NCBI RefSeq assembly: GCF_015475875.1
Contig: NZ_JADKYM010000007.1
Coordinates: 62,001 to 126,000, forward strand
Direction: 5' to 3'
Origin: Sphingopyxis solisilvae
GTDB taxonomy: Bacteria; Pseudomonadota; Alphaproteobacteria; Sphingomonadales; Sphingomonadaceae
Length of the DNA stretch: 64,000 nucleotides
The position numbers and the translations under genes are program-made. The notes beneath the pieces were generated by a model. That model had not been told where the DNA came from and did no database searches. It saw nothing but the letters and a program-made list of their open reading frames with translations. The first letter of the stretch is position 1. The number at the start of each line of letters is the position of its first letter. Below are positions 1 through 9,673 of this stretch, piece by piece.

Positions 1-543
1 TTGCACAATATATCGGCGACGGGCCTGCTCCTCGAAGGCGAAGTCGGGCTGGCACCTGGCCATGGGATCGACGTAACCTTGCCTCATGCGGGTGTGACGC
101 GCGCCAGAGTGGTCTGGATCAGCGGCGTGCTTTGCGGTTGCGAATTCGACACACCGATCTCGCCTGCGACGCTCAGCGCCGCCCAGTTGAGAGGCGTTGG
201 CGATGCCCCTCCCAACGAGACCGACTTTTTTCCTAAGCCCGTGACCGACAGCTTCGGTGTCCGGCTGCACCGATTGCGCACCATCAAGCGATTGACGCAG
301 GTTCAAATCGCAGCTGAACTGGGCGTCAGCGAACAGTCGATTTCAGCTTGGGAACAGGACAAAGCGAGGCCCAAGGCCGGACGAATGAAAGCGCTCGCAA
401 TCCTGCTGGGGGTTCCGATATCCGAACTGCTCGGGATCGACGAGCCTGTCAGTATCGGCGACGTCGTTGCCCGTGCCAAGGCGCAGATCGCCGAGGCCGC
501 CGATGTCAGCGCCGACAACGTCAAGATTATCATTGAAATCTAG
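1..543 (+). CDS. PilZ domain - Xre helix-turn-helix fusion regulator (5' end cut by window)
   Basis: The reading frame is open to the left edge, so this is the C-terminal 180 residues of a longer protein; the TTG at position 1 is probably an internal codon. Residues 1-60 fit the second half of a PilZ domain (NISATGLLLEGE, then a VVW strand and GCEFDTPI). PilZ domains often bind cyclic di-GMP, but the usual RxxxR binding arginines would lie off-window, so binding cannot be judged. After a linker, residues 84-146 form an Xre/Cro-type helix-turn-helix (LTQVQIAAELGVSEQSISAW). I infer a DNA-binding regulator that may sense a nucleotide second messenger. Domain identity is fairly sure; the signal is not known. 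Confidence 0.75.
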   Translation: MHNISATGLLLEGEVGLAPGHGIDVTLPHAGVTRARVVWISGVLCGCEFDTPISPATLSAAQLRGVGDAPPNETDFFPKPVTDSFGVRLHRLRTIKRLTQVQIAAELGVSEQSISAWEQDKARPKAGRMKALAILLGVPISELLGIDEPVSIGDVVARAKAQIAEAADVSADNVKIIIEI

Positions 544-660
544 CGACCTTCCACAATCATCATGCCGCGATCAGCAACTATTGCGGTGTCGCGATACCGT
601 GATCGCCAAACAAAAGCGCTTGACCCTGACGCTGCGTCATCCCCGATAGGGTGCGGCGTG

Positions 661-1458
661 ATGAGGAGACAGGCGTTGCGAACGGTCAAACAGGTTGCCA
701 CGGCAGCGGGGATCAGCGTCCGGACGCTGCATCATTATGATGCGGTGGGCCTGCTCCGCCCCGGGCATGTCGGGGCCAACGGCTATCGCTATTACGGGAA
801 AGAGGAGTTGCTGCGGCTCCAGCAGATCCTCTTTTACCGCGAGCTCGGCATGCCACTCGCCGAGATCGGCGCGGTGCTCGACGATCCCGCCTTCGACCTG
901 CTTACCGCGCTGCGCGGGCATCGCGCCGCGCTTCAGCGCCGGATCGCGCAATATCGCGACCTCATCCAGACCATCGATCGCACGATCGCATCACTGGAAA
1001 GGAACGAAATGATGGAAGACAATGATTATTACGCCGGCATCGCCCCCGAAACGCGCGACCGCTGGGAGCGCGAGGCCGAAGCTTTCTGGGGCAAGGAGGC
1101 GGTCGCCGCGGCGCATGAAAAGGCGCGCGCGCTGACGAAAGAACAGGTCGATCATATCCGCCGCGAGATGGCGGATATCCGCGACGACTTCACGCAGCTG
1201 TTTCGCGGCGGCGCCGCGCCGGGGTCGGACGCGGTGCAGGCGGTCACCGACCGCCATTGCCGCTGGGTCTCGCACAGTTGGACTCCCGACGCCGCGGCAT
1301 TCGCGGGCCTGGGTCGCTTTTACGTCGAGAATCCCGAGTTTCGCGCGACATATGACGACGGCACGCTGCCCGGCTGCCCCGAATTCATCGCCGAGGCGAT
1401 GGCAATCTATGCCGAACGGTCGCTCGGACGCGGCAACAGCAGGCTCGCGTCGCCATAG
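661..1458 (+). CDS. MerR family regulator with TipAS-like effector domain
   Basis: A 265-residue regulator. The N-terminal 70 residues are a MerR winged helix ([37 protein letters not shown]), followed by a dimerisation helix. The C-terminal ~140 residues resemble the TipAS domain, a small helical domain that in Streptomyces TipA captures thiopeptide antibiotics. I chose the ATG at 661 because it lies just before the MerR fold; the frame stays open upstream to 562 without recognisable sequence. The last 52 bases overlap the 3' end of convergent queA. The ligand in this organism is unknown; a general stress or drug sensor is likely. Confidence 0.85.
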   Translation: MRRQALRTVKQVATAAGISVRTLHHYDAVGLLRPGHVGANGYRYYGKEELLRLQQILFYRELGMPLAEIGAVLDDPAFDLLTALRGHRAALQRRIAQYRDLIQTIDRTIASLERNEMMEDNDYYAGIAPETRDRWEREAEAFWGKEAVAAAHEKARALTKEQVDHIRREMADIRDDFTQLFRGGAAPGSDAVQAVTDRHCRWVSHSWTPDAAAFAGLGRFYVENPEFRATYDDGTLPGCPEFIAEAMAIYAERSLGRGNSRLASP

Positions 1459-2453
1459 CTGTAGAAACGATATCCGGCGCCGATCGCATGGGCATAGGCC
1501 GCCTGCATCGTCTCCAGTCCCATCAGCGCGCTGACCAGCATGAACAGGGTCGAGCGCGGCAGATGAAAATTGGTCATCAGCCCGTCGATCGCCTTGAAGC
1601 GATAACCGGGGGTGATGAAGATCGCGGTGTCGCCAGCGAACGCCGCGATCGTGCCGTCGTCCTGTGCCGCGCTTTCGAGCAGGCGCAGGCTGGTGGTGCC
1701 GACCGCGATGATCCGACCGCCTGCTGCGCGCACCGCATTCAGCCGCGCCGCGGTGTCGGTTTCGATCCGGCCCCATTCGGCGTGCATCACATGGTCGTCG
1801 GTGTCGTCGGCCTTGACCGGCAGGAAGGTGCCCGCGCCGACGTGCAGCGTCAGCGTTTCGGTCGCGATGCCTGCCGCGGCAAGCCCAGCGAGCAGGCCGG
1901 GGGTGAAATGCAGCGCCGCGGTCGGCGCCGCAACCGCGCCGTCTTTCGCCGCGAACATCGTCTGGTAATCGGACCGGTCGTCCTCGTCGGTCGCGCGCTT
2001 GCCCGCGATATAGGGCGGCAGCGGCATCGTGCCCGCGCGTTCGAGCAGCACCTCGACCGGCTCATCACCCGCGAAAGCCAGAATGAAGCTGCCGTCGGAT
2101 AGCCGCTCCTCGGCCTGCGCCGACACGCCCGCGCCGAAATCGACCGTTTCGCCGACGCGCAGCCGTTTGGCGTTGCGCACGAACGCCTGCCAGCGGCGCA
2201 GGTCGATCCGCTTGTGCAAGGTGGCGCCGATTTTGGCGTCGCCCCGCCGACCCTCCAGCTGGGCGGGGATCACGCGCGTGTCGTTGAACACCAAGCAGTC
2301 GCCGGGGCGCAGCCATGACGGCAGATCTCGCACGCCCGCATCGACGATATTGTCGCCCTCGACCACCAGCATCCGCGCCGCATCGCGCGGCCGCGCCGGG
2401 CGCAGCGCGATGCGCTCGTTCGGCAGCTCGAAATCAAAAGCATCGACGCGCAT
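1407..2453 (-). CDS. queA: tRNA preQ1(34) S-adenosylmethionine ribosyltransferase-isomerase
   Basis: QueA transfers and isomerises the ribosyl group of S-adenosylmethionine onto preQ1 at the wobble position of tRNAs with GUN anticodons, giving epoxyqueuosine. The 348-residue product is full length for the family, starts with the typical [16 protein letters not shown], and contains the conserved [12 protein letters not shown] and [12 protein letters not shown] segments. A cyclophilin gene ends 14 bases upstream, so the two are probably co-transcribed. The tail overlaps the convergent MerR-type gene by 52 bases, which is longer than the other overlaps here; the C-terminal residues after the conserved [10 protein letters not shown] may be a local extension. 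Confidence 0.95.
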   Translation of the reverse strand: MRVDAFDFELPNERIALRPARPRDAARMLVVEGDNIVDAGVRDLPSWLRPGDCLVFNDTRVIPAQLEGRRGDAKIGATLHKRIDLRRWQAFVRNAKRLRVGETVDFGAGVSAQAEERLSDGSFILAFAGDEPVEVLLERAGTMPLPPYIAGKRATDEDDRSDYQTMFAAKDGAVAAPTAALHFTPGLLAGLAAAGIATETLTLHVGAGTFLPVKADDTDDHVMHAEWGRIETDTAARLNAVRAAGGRIIAVGTTSLRLLESAAQDDGTIAAFAGDTAIFITPGYRFKAIDGLMTNFHLPRSTLFMLVSALMGLETMQAAYAHAIGAGYRFYSYGDASLLLPRPSDRSA

Positions 2454-2467
2454 CGCGCGCGAATCCC

Positions 2468-3172
2468 TTAACGGATCGGGGCGTTGAGCTGGTCGGCGGT
2501 GATTTCGACGGCGGGTGGCGGCGGCGCTTCGACCAGCATCGACGCGGGCGGCATCGGGCGGTTGTCGGCCGCGACCGACACCTGAACCATCCGCGACATC
2601 ACCGCGGGCGGCTCGCCCTTCTGGATCGCGTCGACATATTGCATCCCCGACACGACCCGCCCGAAGGCGGTGTAGCGCCGATCGAGCGAAAACCGCGGCT
2701 GGAACATGATGAAGAACTGGCTGTTCGCGCTGTCTTCGCTTTCGGCGCGCGCCATCGACACGGTCCCGCGCAGGTGCGGGGTGGGATTAAATTCGGCTTT
2801 CAGGTCGGGCAACTGCGACCCCCCCTGCCCGGTCGCCGTCGGATCACCGGTCTGCGCCATGAACCCGTCGATCACACGGTGGAATTTGACCCCGTCGTAA
2901 AAGCCGGCACGGGCCAGCTGCTTCAGCCGCTCGACATGGCCCGGGGCGACATTGGGATAGAGCTGGATCACCACCCGGCCGCCCGTCGAAAGGTCGAGGT
3001 TGAGCATATATTCGGGGTTGTTGATATATTGATCGGGCGACATCGTCGGAGCGGCGGGCGTTTCGGCCGTGGCTTCGGCTGCCGGGGCCGGAGCGGCTTC
3101 CTGCGCCGCGCCAGGGGCCGCGAACGCAAGCGTCATGGCGACAAGGATCGTGGGGCGAAAGGTAAATTTCAT
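2468..3172 (-). CDS. periplasmic cyclophilin-type peptidyl-prolyl cis-trans isomerase
   Basis: A 234-residue cyclophilin that would speed proline isomerisation during folding of exported proteins. The start at 3172 gives a signal peptide ([20 protein letters not shown], cut near AQEA); the frame is open further upstream but that extension lacks signal character. An Ala/Pro-rich spacer (to about residue 45) precedes the cyclophilin fold with [17 protein letters not shown] and NSQFFIMF, which carry the catalytic arginine and the conserved FxMxxQ-like region. A C-terminal 35-residue tail rich in Pro and Ala is extra. It sits 14 bases upstream of queA and about 90 bases downstream of coaD. Confidence 0.9.
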   Translation of the reverse strand: MKFTFRPTILVAMTLAFAAPGAAQEAAPAPAAEATAETPAAPTMSPDQYINNPEYMLNLDLSTGGRVVIQLYPNVAPGHVERLKQLARAGFYDGVKFHRVIDGFMAQTGDPTATGQGGSQLPDLKAEFNPTPHLRGTVSMARAESEDSANSQFFIMFQPRFSLDRRYTAFGRVVSGMQYVDAIQKGEPPAVMSRMVQVSVAADNRPMPPASMLVEAPPPPAVEITADQLNAPIR

Positions 3173-3259
3173 GCTGGATCGGCCCTTGGAAAAATCGTTT
3201 GCGGTTGCGCCCCGTTGGCGCGCCCTAGCGGGAAAAAGCTGAACGCTCAATGATCGGTA

Positions 3260-3766
3260 TCAGCGCTCACCCTGGAGCAGCCCGCGCTCGGCAATGCGAC
3301 CCACCACCGCTTCGCGGACCGCAGGCGTCACGAACTTGCGAATGTCGCCGCCAAAGATCGCGATTTCCTTGACCAGCCGCGACGCGATCGGTTGCAGGCC
3401 GACGTCGGCCATCAGGAATACCGTTTCGATCCGGTCGTTCAATTGCTGGTTCATCCCCGCCATCTGATATTCATATTCGAAGTCGGCGACCGCGCGCAGC
3501 CCGCGCACGATCATCCCCGCGCCTTCGCGCTCGGCAAAATCCATCAACAGGGAGTTGAACCCGACGACGCGGATGTCGCCGCCCAGCCCCGCGACTTCGG
3601 TGCGCACCATCGCGATGCGCTCGTCATCGTCGAACAAAGGCGATTTGGCGATATTTGTCGTCACCCCGATCACCAGCCGATCGACCAGCTTTGCGCCGCG
3701 GCGGATGATGTCCATGTGGCCCAAGGTGATCGGGTCGAAGGTTCCGGGATAAACCCCAATGCGCAT
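3260..3766 (-). CDS. coaD: pantetheine-phosphate adenylyltransferase
   Basis: CoaD adenylates 4'-phosphopantetheine to dephospho-CoA, the fourth step of coenzyme A synthesis. The 168-residue length is standard. The nucleotidyltransferase motif GTFDPITLGH is at residues 8-17, and the family signature around FNSLLMDFAEREGAGMIVRG and QPIASRLVKEIA is intact. Its ATG shares one base with the TGA stop of ispA (TGATG), so translation is probably coupled. CoA supply sits here next to isoprenoid synthesis, a frequent arrangement in sphingomonads. Confidence 0.95.
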   Translation of the reverse strand: MRIGVYPGTFDPITLGHMDIIRRGAKLVDRLVIGVTTNIAKSPLFDDDERIAMVRTEVAGLGGDIRVVGFNSLLMDFAEREGAGMIVRGLRAVADFEYEYQMAGMNQQLNDRIETVFLMADVGLQPIASRLVKEIAIFGGDIRKFVTPAVREAVVGRIAERGLLQGER

Positions 3767-4686
3767 CAACGGTCCCTTTCCACCACATAGCGCGCGATCG
3801 CGCGCAGCAGCGCCGCCTCGTCGCCGAAGCTCGCCAGATGTCCGATTGCCTGCTCGACCAGCGCGGTCGCCTGTTCGCGCGCGCGTTCCAGCCCCATCAG
3901 CGTCACGAACGTACCCTTGCCCGCCGCCGCATCCTTGTGCAGCGCCTTGCCCGCCAGCGCCTCGTCGCCCTCGACATCCATGATGTCGTCGGCGATCTGG
4001 AACGCGAGCCCGATGTCGCGGGCATAGGCGCGCAGCGCGGTGCGCCCCTCGGGCGGGATGCGCGCCAGGATCGCCCCCGCCTCGACCGAAAAGGCGATCA
4101 GCGCCCCGGTCTTGAGCTGTTGCAGCCGCGTCACCGTCGGCAGGTCGAAGTTTGCCGTTTCGGCAGCAAGGTCCATCATCTGGCCGCCCGCCATCCCCGC
4201 CGGTCCCGCGGCGCGCGCCAGTTCGCAGCACAGCTCGCCGCGCACGAACGGATCGTTGCTCGTCGCCGGATCGCACAGCCACTCGAACGCCAGCGCGTGG
4301 AGCGAATCGCCTGCCAGCACCGCGGTCGCCTCGTCGAACGCCTTGTGCACCGTCGGCTTGCCGCGGCGCATATCGTCGTCGTCCATGCACGGCAGATCGT
4401 CGTGGATCAGCGAATAGACGTGCATCGCCTCGACCGCAGCCCCGACGCGCAGGCTGGCAGTCCGGTCGACGTGGAACAAATTACCGGTCGCGCAGACCAG
4501 CAGCGGGCGCAGCCGCTTGCCCCCTGCAATTGCGGCATAGCGCATCGCCTCGTACAGCGGCGCGCGCGGATCGTGCGGAACCGGGAGCAGCCGGTCGAAC
4601 AGCCGGTCGATATCGGCCATGATGTCCGCCTGCGCGCTGCGCAAGATGTCCGATCCGCGCGTCAATTCGTCGTTCGTCAAAGCCAT
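3766..4686 (-). CDS. ispA: short-chain polyprenyl diphosphate synthase (farnesyl diphosphate synthase type)
   Basis: A 306-residue trans-prenyltransferase that condenses isopentenyl diphosphate with allylic diphosphates to make farnesyl (or possibly geranylgeranyl) diphosphate. Both aspartate-rich motifs are present: DDLPCMDDDDMRRG near residue 94 and DDIMDVEGDEA near residue 230, together with GGKRLRP and the GGQMMDL segment. It lies 6 bases after xseB and overlaps coaD by one base, making an xseB-ispA-coaD operon. The xseB-ispA pairing is widely conserved and supports the FPP synthase call; chain length cannot be fixed from sequence alone. Confidence 0.92.
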   Translation of the reverse strand: MALTNDELTRGSDILRSAQADIMADIDRLFDRLLPVPHDPRAPLYEAMRYAAIAGGKRLRPLLVCATGNLFHVDRTASLRVGAAVEAMHVYSLIHDDLPCMDDDDMRRGKPTVHKAFDEATAVLAGDSLHALAFEWLCDPATSNDPFVRGELCCELARAAGPAGMAGGQMMDLAAETANFDLPTVTRLQQLKTGALIAFSVEAGAILARIPPEGRTALRAYARDIGLAFQIADDIMDVEGDEALAGKALHKDAAAGKGTFVTLMGLERAREQATALVEQAIGHLASFGDEAALLRAIARYVVERDR

Positions 4687-4692
4687 GATCGC

Positions 4693-4968
4693 TCAGCTTT
4701 CGCCGAACGCGGTGGTCCCGGTCGGACGACCGTCGGCGCCCAGGCTGACCTGTTCGATCCGCGCCTGCGCCGCGGCAAGCCGCGCCTCGCAATGCGCGCG
4801 CAGCGCATGGCCACGTTCGTAAAGGGCGACCGATTCCTCCAGATTGACGTCGCCGCTTTCCAGCCGCCGCACAATCGTTTCGAGCTCGCCCATCGCCGCC
4901 TCGAACGACAGCGCGGTGATGGCAGGGTCCGGGGCGGGTGCGGCAGCGGCGTCGGGGGTGTCCGTCAT
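4693..4968 (-). CDS. xseB: exodeoxyribonuclease VII small subunit
   Basis: A 91-residue protein with the XseB core ([20 protein letters not shown], then a second helix with [16 protein letters not shown]). With XseA it forms exonuclease VII, which degrades single-stranded DNA. The start at 4968 (MTDTPDA) is preferred over an in-frame ATG at 5004 because the upstream 12 residues are not part of the family. A short Ala/Pro-rich N-terminal tail precedes the two-helix hairpin. It is the first gene of the xseB-ispA-coaD string; the large subunit gene xseA is not in this window. Confidence 0.9.
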   Translation of the reverse strand: MTDTPDAAAAPAPDPAITALSFEAAMGELETIVRRLESGDVNLEESVALYERGHALRAHCEARLAAAQARIEQVSLGADGRPTGTTAFGES

Positions 4969-5079
4969 AGCCCTGCTTTGGCCCTTTCGCCCCCCCATGG
5001 TCAAGTGCGGTCAGGCTTGACGTCGCACCCCGTCCGCCTACGCTGGCCCATATCCGATCGCCTCGACGAAAGTTCTGCC

Positions 5080-5496
5080 ATGACCCTGCAAACCGTCAGC
5101 GCCTATTTCGCCACCGCCATCATTTTCGGCGTCCTCGACGCGATCTGGCTGCGCACGATGTTGACGAAAGTCTATCGCCCCGAAATCGGCGCGCTGTTGA
5201 TGGACGGCTGGCGCCCTGCCCCGGCCCTGATTTTCTATGCACTTTATATGCTGGGCATCCAGATTTTCGCGGTCGCGCCGGCGCTGGCGGCGGGCAAATG
5301 GCAGGTCGCGGCGCAATGGGGCGCGATGTTCGGCTTTTTCTGTTACATGACCTACGACCTCACCAACCATGCGACGATGAAAATCTGGTCGACCAAGGTG
5401 ACGCTCCTCGACATCGTATGGGGGACGCTGGCGACGGGATTTGCCGCGGGTGCAGCGGCGTGGCTGGTGCTCACATTGCTGCCGCGAGCCACTTAA
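5080..5496 (+). CDS. DUF2177 family membrane protein
   Basis: A 138-residue integral membrane protein with four predicted hydrophobic segments (about residues 7-25, 48-68, 80-98, 110-133). The pattern GVLDAIWL, FYALYMLGIQIFAV, FGFFCYMTYDLTNHATMK and DIVWGTLATGFAA matches the DUF2177 family, whose function is not established. The conserved TYDLTN and Asp/Trp pairs inside membrane segments suggest a small ligand or pigment interaction, but this is inference. It is a single gene, divergent from xseB with a 111-base gap. Confidence 0.8.
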   Translation: MTLQTVSAYFATAIIFGVLDAIWLRTMLTKVYRPEIGALLMDGWRPAPALIFYALYMLGIQIFAVAPALAAGKWQVAAQWGAMFGFFCYMTYDLTNHATMKIWSTKVTLLDIVWGTLATGFAAGAAAWLVLTLLPRAT

Positions 5497-5628
5497 ACCC
5501 GCTTCACTTTCGACAATCACGATTCCGCTTTTTGCAATTGCCGCGCGGCGCGCGGCCAATCATGCTGCATTGCACAAGAGAGAGGGGCGTAAAGGCAAGT
5601 TTTGTTCTGGTAAACAAGGACTTGCATC

Positions 5629-5925
5629 ATGAAAAAACTCTTCCTCCCCGCCCTGGCGCTGCTCGCCGTCACCCCCGCCAGCGCCCAAGCTGACGAACCC
5701 GTGACGCAGCGGTTCGAGCATAAGGGCGCCAGCTACCGCTATACCGTCACCCAAGTCGGCGATGTCCGCGTCATCAGCGGCGTCGAGGAACGCACCGGCA
5801 AACCCTTCACGCTGCGCGTCGGCCAGCACCGCGTCCGCGGCACCGTCGGATCGCAACAGGTGAGTTTTCCGCTGCGCGACGTCGAACCGCTGACCAAACC
5901 CGCCACCACCCTCGCCGCGCGTTGA
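5629..5925 (+). CDS. small secreted hypothetical protein
   Basis: A 98-residue product with a clear signal peptide (MKKLFLPALALLAVTPASAQ, predicted cut after ASAQ), leaving about 78 residues. The mature part is beta-rich and polar (RFEHKGASYRYTVTQVGDVR, RVISGVEERTGKPFTLRV). I do not recognise a named family; similar short periplasmic proteins are common in sphingomonads. It is probably its own transcription unit: there are 132 bases upstream and 84 bases before purL. Confidence 0.7.
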   Translation: MKKLFLPALALLAVTPASAQADEPVTQRFEHKGASYRYTVTQVGDVRVISGVEERTGKPFTLRVGQHRVRGTVGSQQVSFPLRDVEPLTKPATTLAAR

Positions 5926-6009
5926 CCCCTTCACACCGCAGGCCCCATGGTGCCCAAAAAGGCATTATGGGGTCTGTTCGTTTTCCCCGCGCCCCGCTAA
6001 AGGCGCGCC

Positions 6010-8265
6010 ATGACTCAGACCGCAACCGCGCCCGCCTCCGTCATCACCCCCGAGATCGTCGCCGAACACGGCCTCTCGCCGGAAGAATATGAGCGCGTCC
6101 TGGCCGCGCTCGGGCGCGAGCCGAATCTCGTCGAACTCGGCATCTTCTCGGTCATGTGGTCCGAGCATTGCAGCTACAAAAGCTCGCGTATCCATTTGAA
6201 GAAGCTGCCGACCGAGGCGCCGTGGGTGATCTGCGGTCCCGGCGAAAATGCCGGCGTGATCGACATCGGCGAAGGGCCGGACGGCAAGAAGCTCGCGGCG
6301 ATCTTCAAGATGGAGAGCCACAACCACCCGTCGTATATCGAACCCTATCAGGGCGCAGCGACCGGCGTCGGCGGCATCCTGCGCGACGTCTTCACGATGG
6401 GGGCGCGCCCCGTCGCGAACCTCAACGCGCTGCGCTTCGGTCGCCCCGACCATCCGAAGATGAAGCATCTGATCTCGGGCGTCGTCCACGGCATCGGCGG
6501 CTATGGCAATTGCGTCGGCGTTCCGACGGTCGGCGGCGAGGTCAATTTCCACAAGGCCTACGACGGCAATATCCTCGTCAACGCGATGACGGTCGGTGTC
6601 GCCGAACAGGACAAGATCTTTTACTCGGCCGCTAGCGGCGTCGGCAATCCGATCGTCTATGTCGGATCGAAGACCGGCCGCGACGGCATCCATGGCGCCA
6701 CCATGGCGTCGGCCGACTTCGGCGAGGATGCCGAGGAAAAGCGCCCGACGGTGCAGGTCGGCGACCCGTTCACCGAAAAATTGCTGATCGAGGCGTGCCT
6801 CGAACTGATGGCATCGGACGCGATCGTCGCGATTCAGGACATGGGCGCCGCGGGCCTGACCAGCTCGTCGGTCGAAATGGCGTCGAAGGGCGGCGTCGGC
6901 CTCCACCTAAAGATGGACGATGTGCCGCAGCGCGAAACCGGCATGACGGCATACGAGATGATGCTGTCCGAATCGCAGGAACGCATGCTGATGGTGCTGA
7001 AGCCCGGCAAGGAGGAGTTTGCGAAGGCGATTTTCCACAAATGGGAGCTCGATTTTGCGGTCATCGGCACCGTCACCGACACCGGCCGCATGGTGCTCGA
7101 ACATCATGGCGAGATCGTCTGCGACATTCCGCTCGCGCCGCTCGCCGACGATGCGCCGCTCTATGACCGACCGCACGTCCCGACCCCGAAACAGGCGCCG
7201 CTGACCAACGTTCCCGAGACGAAGGACGTCGCCGCCGACCTCAAGACGCTGATGGGGACCCCCGACATCGCCAGCCGCCGCTGGATCTGGGAGCAGTATG
7301 ACAGCCAGGTCGGCGCCGACACGGTGCAGACCGGCGGCGACGCCGCGCTCGTCCGCATCCATGGCACCAACCGCGCGCTCGCGATGAGCACCGACTGCAC
7401 CCCGCGCTATTGCTACGCCGACCCCGTCGAGGGCGGCAAGCAGGCGGTCGCCGAAACCTGGCGCAACATCAGCGCGGTTGGCGCCACCCCGCTCGCAATC
7501 ACCAACTGCCTCAATTTCGCGAACCCGCAGCGCCCCGAAATCATGGGCCAGATCGTCGGCTGCCTCGACGGCATGGCGCAGGCGTGCCGCGCGCTCGACT
7601 ATCCGATCGTCTCGGGCAATGTCAGCCTCTATAACGAGAGCAAGGCGACCGGCGGCGGCAGCGCGATCCTGCCGACCCCCGCGATCGGCGGCGTCGGCGT
7701 GATTGAAGATCTGAACAAGGCGGTCGGCATCGGTTTCAAGCGCACCGGCGACATCGTGCTGGCGGTCGGCGAACGCGCCGGGCATCTCGGCCAGTCGATC
7801 TGGCTGCGCGAAATTCATGGCCGTGAAGAAGGCCCGCCGCCCGAGGTCAACCTGCGCTGCGAAAAGCGCACCGGCGACTTTATCCGCAATGCGATCAACG
7901 CCGGCTGGATCACCGCCTGCCACGACGTGTCGGACGGCGGCATCGCGGTGACGCTCGCCGAAATGGCGCTGAAATCGAACATCGGCGTGCTGGTCAGCGA
8001 AGAACAGCCGTTCGGCGTCGCCGAAAGCTTCTTTGGCGAGGACCAGGGGCTGTATCTCGTCACCGTTTGCGACACCTGCCTCGCCGACTTCCTCGACGCC
8101 GCGGGCCGCGCCGACGTGCCGGTCGATCCGGTGGGGCGGACGATCAAGGACCGCATCGTGTTCGAGCTGCCCGATAGCGATCATGAGGTGACGCTGGCGG
8201 AACTGCGCGAGGCGCATGAGGGGTTTTTCCCGAACCTGATGGGCGCCGACGCGGCGCTCGCGTAA
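6010..8265 (+). CDS. purL: phosphoribosylformylglycinamidine synthase subunit PurL
   Basis: PurL carries the ATP-dependent amidation of FGAR to FGAM, the fourth step of purine synthesis. At 751 residues it is the small (Bacillus-type) form, which needs separate PurQ glutaminase and PurS; neither is in this window. Visible hallmarks include [12 protein letters not shown] near residue 49, the [20 protein letters not shown] substrate segment near 98, and [17 protein letters not shown] in the second half. The ATG at 6010 gives the usual N-terminus. A perfect inverted repeat follows the stop by 3 bases and may act as its transcript end. Confidence 0.97.
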   Translation: MTQTATAPASVITPEIVAEHGLSPEEYERVLAALGREPNLVELGIFSVMWSEHCSYKSSRIHLKKLPTEAPWVICGPGENAGVIDIGEGPDGKKLAAIFKMESHNHPSYIEPYQGAATGVGGILRDVFTMGARPVANLNALRFGRPDHPKMKHLISGVVHGIGGYGNCVGVPTVGGEVNFHKAYDGNILVNAMTVGVAEQDKIFYSAASGVGNPIVYVGSKTGRDGIHGATMASADFGEDAEEKRPTVQVGDPFTEKLLIEACLELMASDAIVAIQDMGAAGLTSSSVEMASKGGVGLHLKMDDVPQRETGMTAYEMMLSESQERMLMVLKPGKEEFAKAIFHKWELDFAVIGTVTDTGRMVLEHHGEIVCDIPLAPLADDAPLYDRPHVPTPKQAPLTNVPETKDVAADLKTLMGTPDIASRRWIWEQYDSQVGADTVQTGGDAALVRIHGTNRALAMSTDCTPRYCYADPVEGGKQAVAETWRNISAVGATPLAITNCLNFANPQRPEIMGQIVGCLDGMAQACRALDYPIVSGNVSLYNESKATGGGSAILPTPAIGGVGVIEDLNKAVGIGFKRTGDIVLAVGERAGHLGQSIWLREIHGREEGPPPEVNLRCEKRTGDFIRNAINAGWITACHDVSDGGIAVTLAEMALKSNIGVLVSEEQPFGVAESFFGEDQGLYLVTVCDTCLADFLDAAGRADVPVDPVGRTIKDRIVFELPDSDHEVTLAELREAHEGFFPNLMGADAALA

Positions 8266-8268
8266 CTT

Positions 8269-8345
8269 CGTCATTGCGAGCGTAGCGAAGCAATCCAGAG
8301 CGGTGTACGCCTACTCTGGATTGCTTCGCTACGCTCGCAATGACG
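8269..8345. repeat. dispersed palindromic element, perfect 32-bp arms (copy 1)
   Basis: Arms 8269-8300 and 8314-8345 are exact reverse complements of 32 bases with a 13-base loop. The outer sequence CGTCATTGCGAG recurs at 23527-23609 and 27482-27566, so this is a repeat family. It sits 3 bases after purL and could fold into a very stable hairpin at the 3' end of that mRNA. Confidence 0.9.
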
Positions 8346-8376
8346 AGGGGCTATTTGGCACGGAGATGAGAGGTCC

Positions 8377-9114
8377 ATGAGCATCCATATCGGCATCGGC
8401 GGCTGGACCTTCGAACCATGGCGCGGCACCTTTTACCCCGACAAACACCCGCAAAAGCGCGAGCTGGAATATGCCGGGCAGCATCTGACGGGGATCGAGA
8501 TCAACGGCACCTATTACAGCAGCCAGAAGCCCGAGACATTTGCGAACTGGGCCGCATCGGTTCCCGACGGCTTCAAATTCAGCGTCAAGGCGTCACGTTT
8601 CACGACCAATCGCAAGGTGCTGGCCGATGGCGCCGCCTCGATCGAGAAATTCCTGACGCAGGGGCTGACCCGCCTCGGCGACCGGCTCGGTCCGATCCAC
8701 TGGCAATTCATGGCAACCAAGAAATTTGACCGCGACGATTTCGAGGGTTTCCTCGATTTGCTGCCCGACAGCCAGGACGGCCTCCCCTTGCGCCACGCGA
8801 TCGAGGTGCGCCACGAAAGCTTCCGCGACCCGGCGTTCATCGACATGCTGCGCGAGCGCAACATGGCGATCGTCTATGCCGACAGCGATGAATTTCCCTG
8901 CATCGACGAACAGACCGCCGACTTCACCTATGCGCGGCTTCAGCGGTCGCAGGAGGACGTCGAAACAGGTTATGACGACAAGGCGCTGGACGGCTGGGCC
9001 AAACAGGCCCGCGACTGGGCCGCGGGCGAGCGCGACGTCTTCCTCTTCTTCATCGCCGGCGCCAAAGTCCGCAACCCCGCCGCCGCACAAGCGCTGATCG
9101 CGCGGCTAGCCTGA
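8377..9114 (+). CDS. DUF72 (YecE-like) family protein
   Basis: A 245-residue TIM-barrel-like protein of the DUF72 family. The start GIGGWTFEPWRGTFYPD and the later FKFSVKASRFTT, LGPIHWQF and EVRHESFRDPAF segments are typical. The biochemical role of this family is not established. It begins 32 bases after a palindromic repeat that separates it from purL, so it is probably transcribed on its own. Confidence 0.88.
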   Translation: MSIHIGIGGWTFEPWRGTFYPDKHPQKRELEYAGQHLTGIEINGTYYSSQKPETFANWAASVPDGFKFSVKASRFTTNRKVLADGAASIEKFLTQGLTRLGDRLGPIHWQFMATKKFDRDDFEGFLDLLPDSQDGLPLRHAIEVRHESFRDPAFIDMLRERNMAIVYADSDEFPCIDEQTADFTYARLQRSQEDVETGYDDKALDGWAKQARDWAAGERDVFLFFIAGAKVRNPAAAQALIARLA

Positions 9115-9186
9115 TAGTAAGGGGTACGACGAGAGCGGAGGGCGAGAGGCCTCGCCGCGGTCGGCCGTTCGTTCATAAACCTGGCG

Positions 9187-9543
9187 CTAATCGCGCGTTT
9201 CGTCAGCGACGGGATGACCTTGCAGGTTTTGCTTCCCCCATTCGCACAGCGGCGTCAGGGCGTCATTCAGCGATCCGCCCAATCGGGTCAGCGAATAATC
9301 GACGCGCGGCGGAACCTGATGGAACATTTCCCGATGGACCAGCCCATCCGCTTCCATCTCCCGCAATTGCTGGATCAGCATCTTTTCGCTGATCTGGGGA
9401 ATACGCCGTTTGAGCGCGCCAAACCGCACAGCGCCATCGGATAATTCCCACAGGATAACCGCTTTCCACTTGCCGCCGATGATACCGAATACCGGCCCAA
9501 GACCGTCATTGTAAGGTTGTTTTCGTATCGCCACTTTATCCAT
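9187..9543 (-). CDS. HxlR family transcriptional regulator
   Basis: A 118-residue winged-helix protein with the HxlR signature: FGIIGGKWKAVILWEL, RFGALKRRIPQISEKMLIQQ and VDYSLTRLGGSL. HxlR proteins often respond to redox or electrophile stress and control oxidoreductases. It is divergent from a flavodoxin-fold reductase gene with 130 bases between the starts, so that reductase is the likely target. No cysteine equivalent to those of redox-sensing relatives such as YodB is evident in the N-terminal part, so the signal is open. Confidence 0.9.
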   Translation of the reverse strand: MDKVAIRKQPYNDGLGPVFGIIGGKWKAVILWELSDGAVRFGALKRRIPQISEKMLIQQLREMEADGLVHREMFHQVPPRVDYSLTRLGGSLNDALTPLCEWGKQNLQGHPVADETRD

Positions 9544-9546
9544 TTC

Positions 9547-9583
9547 TTACCAGAAAGTCAGTATATGACAAATAAGTAGGTAA
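9547..9583. promoter_or_regulatory. candidate HxlR operator in divergent promoter
   Basis: The AT-rich spacer between the HxlR gene and the flavodoxin gene contains TTACC (9547-9551) and GGTAA (9579-9583) flanking an inner GTCA-n5-TGAC dyad (9557-9569). The outer and inner centres differ by two bases, so the symmetry is imperfect. The position next to both starts makes it a reasonable autoregulatory site; this is inference. Confidence 0.4.
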
Positions 9584-9673
9584 TTGATTAATCGAAAGTA
9601 TATCGCCACTCCATCTCGCGATCAACACGGCGTCGCGCCAGCGCCGCCTCCAGCGAGAAAGGATCCGATCTTC

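Noticed and set aside
3838-5079. Long plus-strand reading frame over ispA and xseB, running into the DUF2177 gene
   Set aside because: Its amino acids are rich in Arg/His/Gln without any family pattern, and it lies exactly antisense to clear ispA and xseB. Only the part from 5080 is a real gene.
6907-8274. 455-codon minus-strand frame inside purL
   Set aside because: Antisense to purL at matching codon phase; typical of GC-rich coding DNA. No recognisable domain.
9557-9569. GTCA-GTATA-TGAC dyad as another copy of the TetR operator
   Set aside because: The half-sites are in the opposite orientation (GTCA...TGAC rather than TGACA...TGTCA) and the flanks do not match; more likely an HxlR site.
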